Positions 60,723-64,000 of a stretch of 64,000 nt of DNA are shown here, piece after piece; position 1 is the first letter of the stretch; each line of letters starts with the position of its first letter. The translations under genes and the position numbers were made by a program. Origin of the DNA: Pseudisothecium myosuroides (Eukaryota > Streptophyta > Bryopsida > Hypnales > Lembophyllaceae); assembly GCA_951799445.1 (NCBI GenBank), contig OX637287.1:3224001-3288000 (forward strand), written 5' to 3'. The notes under the pieces were generated by a model. The model ran no database searches, was not told where the DNA came from, and was given only the letters and a program-made list of their open reading frames with translations.

Positions 60723-62006
60723 TTTCCAATAAAACTTCATTTAGAATATTAATTATATTACTAATATTGTATTTTAAACAATCGATGGCTTTTTATTCAA
60801 TTTCAAAAACAAATTGATGCTTTGCAACTATTATATTAGAAGACCTTCTATTGTACTTTATTGTTCAAATATTATAATAACCAATATGCTTTTAAAGTTC
60901 TAATGAAATATTCCAAAAAAGATAACAAACCCAAAAGCAAACTAGAATAATAATGGAATGATGGACTGAATGACGGGTGATATTTTACAGCTTATTGGAC
61001 AATTATATTATTAGGAAAATATAGACATCTCTTTCACCCCTTATCATCTCTTATTAAAAAATATAAAAATAAGAATAAAGGAAGATTATTGCAATACATG
61101 TTATTATAAAAAGAGGATTAAAATGGTTTACTTACAAACATAATTTTGCAAAAAACTTAAGTTTTACTTTTGATGAAGCATGTATTAATGAGTTTACTTA
61201 CCATTCTATGAATCATCAATACAAATGCAAATCCAAAATTGTAGGAAAGTGTATCTACATTAAATGCATTAGGAATAACCTCGGGGAGGTCACTGGCGAA
61301 AAACGTAGAAACCACATGCAATAAAAAATAGGGACTAATATATTAAGTCTTGGTAAAATTTGTAAAAAAATTATATATAATATATGGTGCTATAGTAGTG
61401 AAAAACATGATTATATATAATATAGCCTAGGCATAAAAAGAAAAAATTATGTGAGCAGTACATGTAAAATAGCATGGTCTAAAAGGGTTAGTAGGAAATA
61501 ATAGGGTTTAGGCTTCTGGTTCATCCAACACGGATGGAAACTGTATTGACCTATCCACAATCTCATTATGGATGACAGTCACAACGGCTTCAAGATCACA
61601 CCAACAACGCGCATCCAATGTCCCGATTTTAGGGCAGGATTCTGGTTTCCAATGTGCTCTCATTGCTGCGGGCGAGGGAAAGGAAGTCAGTGGAGGATTT
61701 CAAATTTTTGCGCGCCTTGCTGTTGCAGATGTTGCGGTTTGCGCTTTGGTTTTGCTTCGGAGTTTTTTGCTGGCGTTCCTGTCTGCACGTGTTAGGGGTG
61801 ATGAATTGCTGCTGACTTGCCGGTGGTCGTTTCGGGATGCTGCTACTGTCGAAACTTTTGAAGCTGCAGTTTTTGGTAAGGGATTTGCATTCTCGAAGGC
61901 TAAATGCAGACTTTGTGATCTACGAGGGTTCATCTTAGGGTTCAAGGTTCGGTTTTGCATCTGCGCTGTACTTTGACATTGGGTTTAGGCCAATGCTAGT
62001 TGAACG
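60723..62006. other. AT-rich spacer passing into a GC-richer leader region
   Basis: AT-rich without features until about 61500, then GC-richer. An open frame at 61572-61976 (+) has no recognised domain and probably lies in the leader or promoter of the next gene. Confidence 0.4.
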
Positions 62007-62015
62007 TTAGGGTTT
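62007..62015 (+). promoter_or_regulatory. Telo-box-like motif upstream of the terminal gene
   Basis: TTAGGGTTT, the complement of AAACCCTAA, about 50 bases before the start codon. Related CTTAGGGTTC and TAGGGTAGGGTTT words flank it. Such motifs are frequent near plant transcription starts. Confidence 0.35.
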
Positions 62016-62060
62016 GCTGGGCTCTTTCTCGCTGTCAATTTAGGGTAGGGTTTGCTAACA

Positions 62061-64000
62061 ATGGGGCTGCCACTTTCGGGGAAGAGCTGCAGGGTAACAG
62101 GGTTCACGTGGAGGAACGCAATGAAGATGCGGGTGAAGATCTACTACAGAAAGCAAGAAGGGGATGCGGCGAAGCTGCTAAGTCCCATCGACACGGAAGA
62201 AGATGCCACTCTTGAGTCTTTGAGAGCTAGGTTGGAGCAGCTCAACGTGTTCAAGCGACTCGGCGCGTTTCAATTTTGGGATGTCGGGGAGGGGTGCAGG
62301 ATCGACGTTGAGTTCGAGGCATTGAATTCTATCCGGGATTCTATCCACCTCATTGCAAGCGAGGGCGACGACGTCGGCCGCAGTAAACGCTCTCGGGTGG
62401 GTGATGTCCTGTTCGGTGTAGAGTCTGTGGGAACTGCAGATGAGCTAGTGGAACTCCAAGCATGTCCGCAGGAGCCTTCCAGCACCGATCCTGGGCAAAC
62501 ACTTCCAGCCCCAACTTCGAGGGTGACTACGTCGGAGGAAAATTCAGTGACAGACGAAGATCCTATGAAATCCACCCTTGTCCCGAATGAAGTGATTCAG
62601 TGGTACATGAAGGCCGCGGAGAAACTACGCCAAGATCTGAAACAAGCGGCCATGGAAGATCATGATTGGTCCTTGCGTTCTTGGGATCAAGACGACGTTG
62701 GAGTCGTCAAACTATACTGTGGTGAGTGCCGCAATCCAATCGGGGGTAGCAGCAGCAAGCACACAAAGGACGTGGTGACCAATTTGTTTTTGAATTTCCG
62801 CAAAAGCCATCTCAACAGTGCAATACACATATGCAACTATTGTCGCCAGAAAGGGTTACCATTCTCGGAGCACCCCCAATCTCTGAGCACAAGAAGTAAC
62901 CCAATTATAGTGACCACAGCTGACCACAAGCGGATGGTGGAAGAAGGCATCAACATTTTGGCAACGGTGAATGAGTCGTTGGATTCACAGAAGGCAACAT
63001 TTCAGCTAATTGGGGACCCCGACGACCTTGTCATGAAGGCATACTGGTTTAAAGTGAAGTGTACCGTATGTCCTAAGGAGGTCTTCCAATTGTGCCCCCT
63101 CAAACGAAACTTAGAGGCCAATCTCATGAATCATGTTCACGGAGTGGTTCATGCAAAAACTGTCGAGGATTTGAAGCGCAAAGGTGCTCATGGTTCGGCA
63201 TTGTCCAGCGGCAAGAGAGGCAGGCCAACTCAGTCCTCAGTGTCTAACAATGAGGCCTCCCAGAAGGTGCTACATACCTTCTTCAAGCATATCGAAGGTG
63301 AGATACAATCAAACACCAAAAATTCATTGGATTTGCTCATGTGCTGGGGTCTAAGAGGACCCATCTGTGTGTACGCTGGTAAGTGTTATGGTATTGACGG
63401 ATTGTTGTTTGACCCTCACTCGGGGAAATCCTGGTATCCTGAACCTCACTTGGAGGCTCTTTTGACAGTAGAAGGTCAGGTTGTCATTGTAAAGGGAGCT
63501 TTTAGGCATTGGTCATGTACTAGGGTGTCCACATCGGGCGAACCATTCCAACGTTTTACATGCTCCAATTGTTCCAGTATTGTCGATGAAACTGATTTTC
63601 GATTGCGTGTGGTTCGTGAGGAACATTCTATAGAGAAGAGGGGATCTAGGGGTACAGGTGGGGGTCGTAGAGTAGGATACTTGTCTGTTTTTGAGCTGTG
63701 CAAGCACAGTCGCGTAGTGTCTAAGAAGTTCAAATTGGAACGGATGCGGCATTGGTCCGCCAAGGCAAGAATTGCCCAATTGAAAATGAGCCGGCCCACT
63801 TTGCGAGAATCTGCTAAAAGGGCTTCTGATGAACACAACGTGTACAAATTCTGCACTGATATTATCAGTGCGCATAGGACTGGGGCTATGGGTGGTAAAC
63901 CTGCGCTGTGGGATTATTTACGTGACGTTGCAACCAACTTGAACCGCAAGAAACAGGGATTCAGATGGTCTGAAAGCTCTGTTGCTTTCACGCAAGCCAT
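62061..64000 (+). CDS. Unrecognised Cys/His-rich protein, 3' end beyond window
   Basis: Seen: ATG at 62061 opens a frame of 646 codons with no stop and no need for introns, running off the window. The N-terminus (about 15-95; RVKIYYRK, then LESLRARLEQL and FQFWDVGEG) looks like a compact alpha/beta domain, perhaps PB1/ubiquitin-like (inference). Three metal-binding clusters follow: C220-x2-C223 with C258-x2-C261; C334-x2-C337 with H358, H360 and H364, finger-like; and C501-x2-C504. A basic linker lies at about 370-385 (SGKRGRPTQSS). The last part is basic and helical, with GKPALWDYLRDV then NRKKQGFRWSESSVAFTQ. Codon use is gene-like. Inference: the zinc fingers plus a C-terminal W-S-E-S-S-type motif recall the DNA-binding front half of DNA transposases or genes domesticated from them. 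No family is certain, and no terminal repeats were found upstream. Confidence 0.75.
   Translation, partial: MGLPLSGKSCRVTGFTWRNAMKMRVKIYYRKQEGDAAKLLSPIDTEEDATLESLRARLEQLNVFKRLGAFQFWDVGEGCRIDVEFEALNSIRDSIHLIASEGDDVGRSKRSRVGDVLFGVESVGTADELVELQACPQEPSSTDPGQTLPAPTSRVTTSEENSVTDEDPMKSTLVPNEVIQWYMKAAEKLRQDLKQAAMEDHDWSLRSWDQDDVGVVKLYCGECRNPIGGSSSKHTKDVVTNLFLNFRKSHLNSAIHICNYCRQKGLPFSEHPQSLSTRSNPIIVTTADHKRMVEEGINILATVNESLDSQKATFQLIGDPDDLVMKAYWFKVKCTVCPKEVFQLCPLKRNLEANLMNHVHGVVHAKTVEDLKRKGAHGSALSSGKRGRPTQSSVSNNEASQKVLHTFFKHIEGEIQSNTKNSLDLLMCWGLRGPICVYAGKCYGIDGLLFDPHSGKSWYPEPHLEALLTVEGQVVIVKGAFRHWSCTRVSTSGEPFQRFTCSNCSSIVDETDFRLRVVREEHSIEKRGSRGTGGGRRVGYLSVFELCKHSRVVSKKFKLERMRHWSAKARIAQLKMSRPTLRESAKRASDEHNVYKFCTDIISAHRTGAMGGKPALWDYLRDVATNLNRKKQGFRWSESSVAFTQA

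Noticed and set aside
61572..61976. 134-codon open frame before the terminal gene
   Set aside because: Overlaps another frame, has no recognised domain and lies where the leader of the 62061 gene is expected. It may be an upstream frame in the transcript but not a supported gene.
63380..63390. GGTAAGTGT donor-like site inside the terminal gene
   Set aside because: The frame stays open and gene-like on both sides, so an intron is not needed.
1..64000. tRNA, rRNA, CRISPR arrays, bacterial-type operons
   Set aside because: No clover-leaf with a GGTTCRANNCC-type arm, no rRNA words and no regularly spaced direct repeats were seen. The DNA is plainly eukaryotic with spliced genes.
1..64000. Full-length LTR retrotransposon or viral insert
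   Set aside because: No gag, protease, reverse transcriptase or integrase motif found in any frame. Only LTR-like non-coding text at 53.0-55.1 kb.

Overview
This window is nuclear DNA of a land plant. It holds plant protein families (a GDSL lipase with plant-type motifs, a secreted proline-rich pectinesterase, a LysM protein, a large chloroplast-type protein like EMB1703), several with GT-AG introns of 0.2-0.9 kb. Truncated LINE tails and foldback transposons fill the long AT-rich spacers. Codon-rich islands alternate with very AT-rich repeats. A bryophyte or other seedless plant is my guess, but it is only an inference.

Layout. 0-6.3 kb: a two-domain LysM gene (+) converging on a five-exon GDSL esterase/lipase (-). 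6.3-20.7 kb: no gene I can support; several LINE 3' tails with target duplications, small foldback elements and TTAA-bounded elements. 20.7-25.0 kb: a ten-exon gene (-) with two tandem DUF2439 domains (ZGRF1/Mte1 type). 25.7-27.4 kb: a divergent zinc-finger gene (+) with a clear TATA box. 30.3-34.0 kb: a two-exon, 1024-residue chloroplast-type membrane protein (+). 36.0-39.0 kb: a pectinesterase (+) with a possible 36-nt cassette exon. 40.1-41.4 kb: a broken P-loop GTPase (-). 42-61.5 kb: transposon graveyard. 62.06 kb to the window end: an open, unspliced reading frame of at least 646 codons with three Cys/His clusters and no family I recognise.

The main pattern beyond the genes is in the repeats. 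Many non-coding elements, roughly 0.2-1 kb, begin and end in TTAA. One group has ends TTAACCCYTAAA (13.6, 19.7, 50.3, 51.6, 53.9 and 59.8 kb). A second group has ends TTAAGGTAG (11.6, 13.3, 48.3, 51.3, 58.0 and 58.25 kb). Several are joined end to end and share a single TTAA at the joint. One has a 455-bp element nested in it, and its sister copy preserves the empty site, giving a TA target duplication. A 496-bp hairpin with TAA duplications and a 270-bp CACTA-like hairpin with TTC duplications add two further DNA-transposon families.

The genes do not form an operon or an obvious pathway. The divergent pair at 25.0/25.9 kb may share an upstream region, and the LysM and GDSL genes converge. 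Exon joins were checked by eye for phase and splice dinucleotides. Family names rest on recognised motifs, not on a database search.
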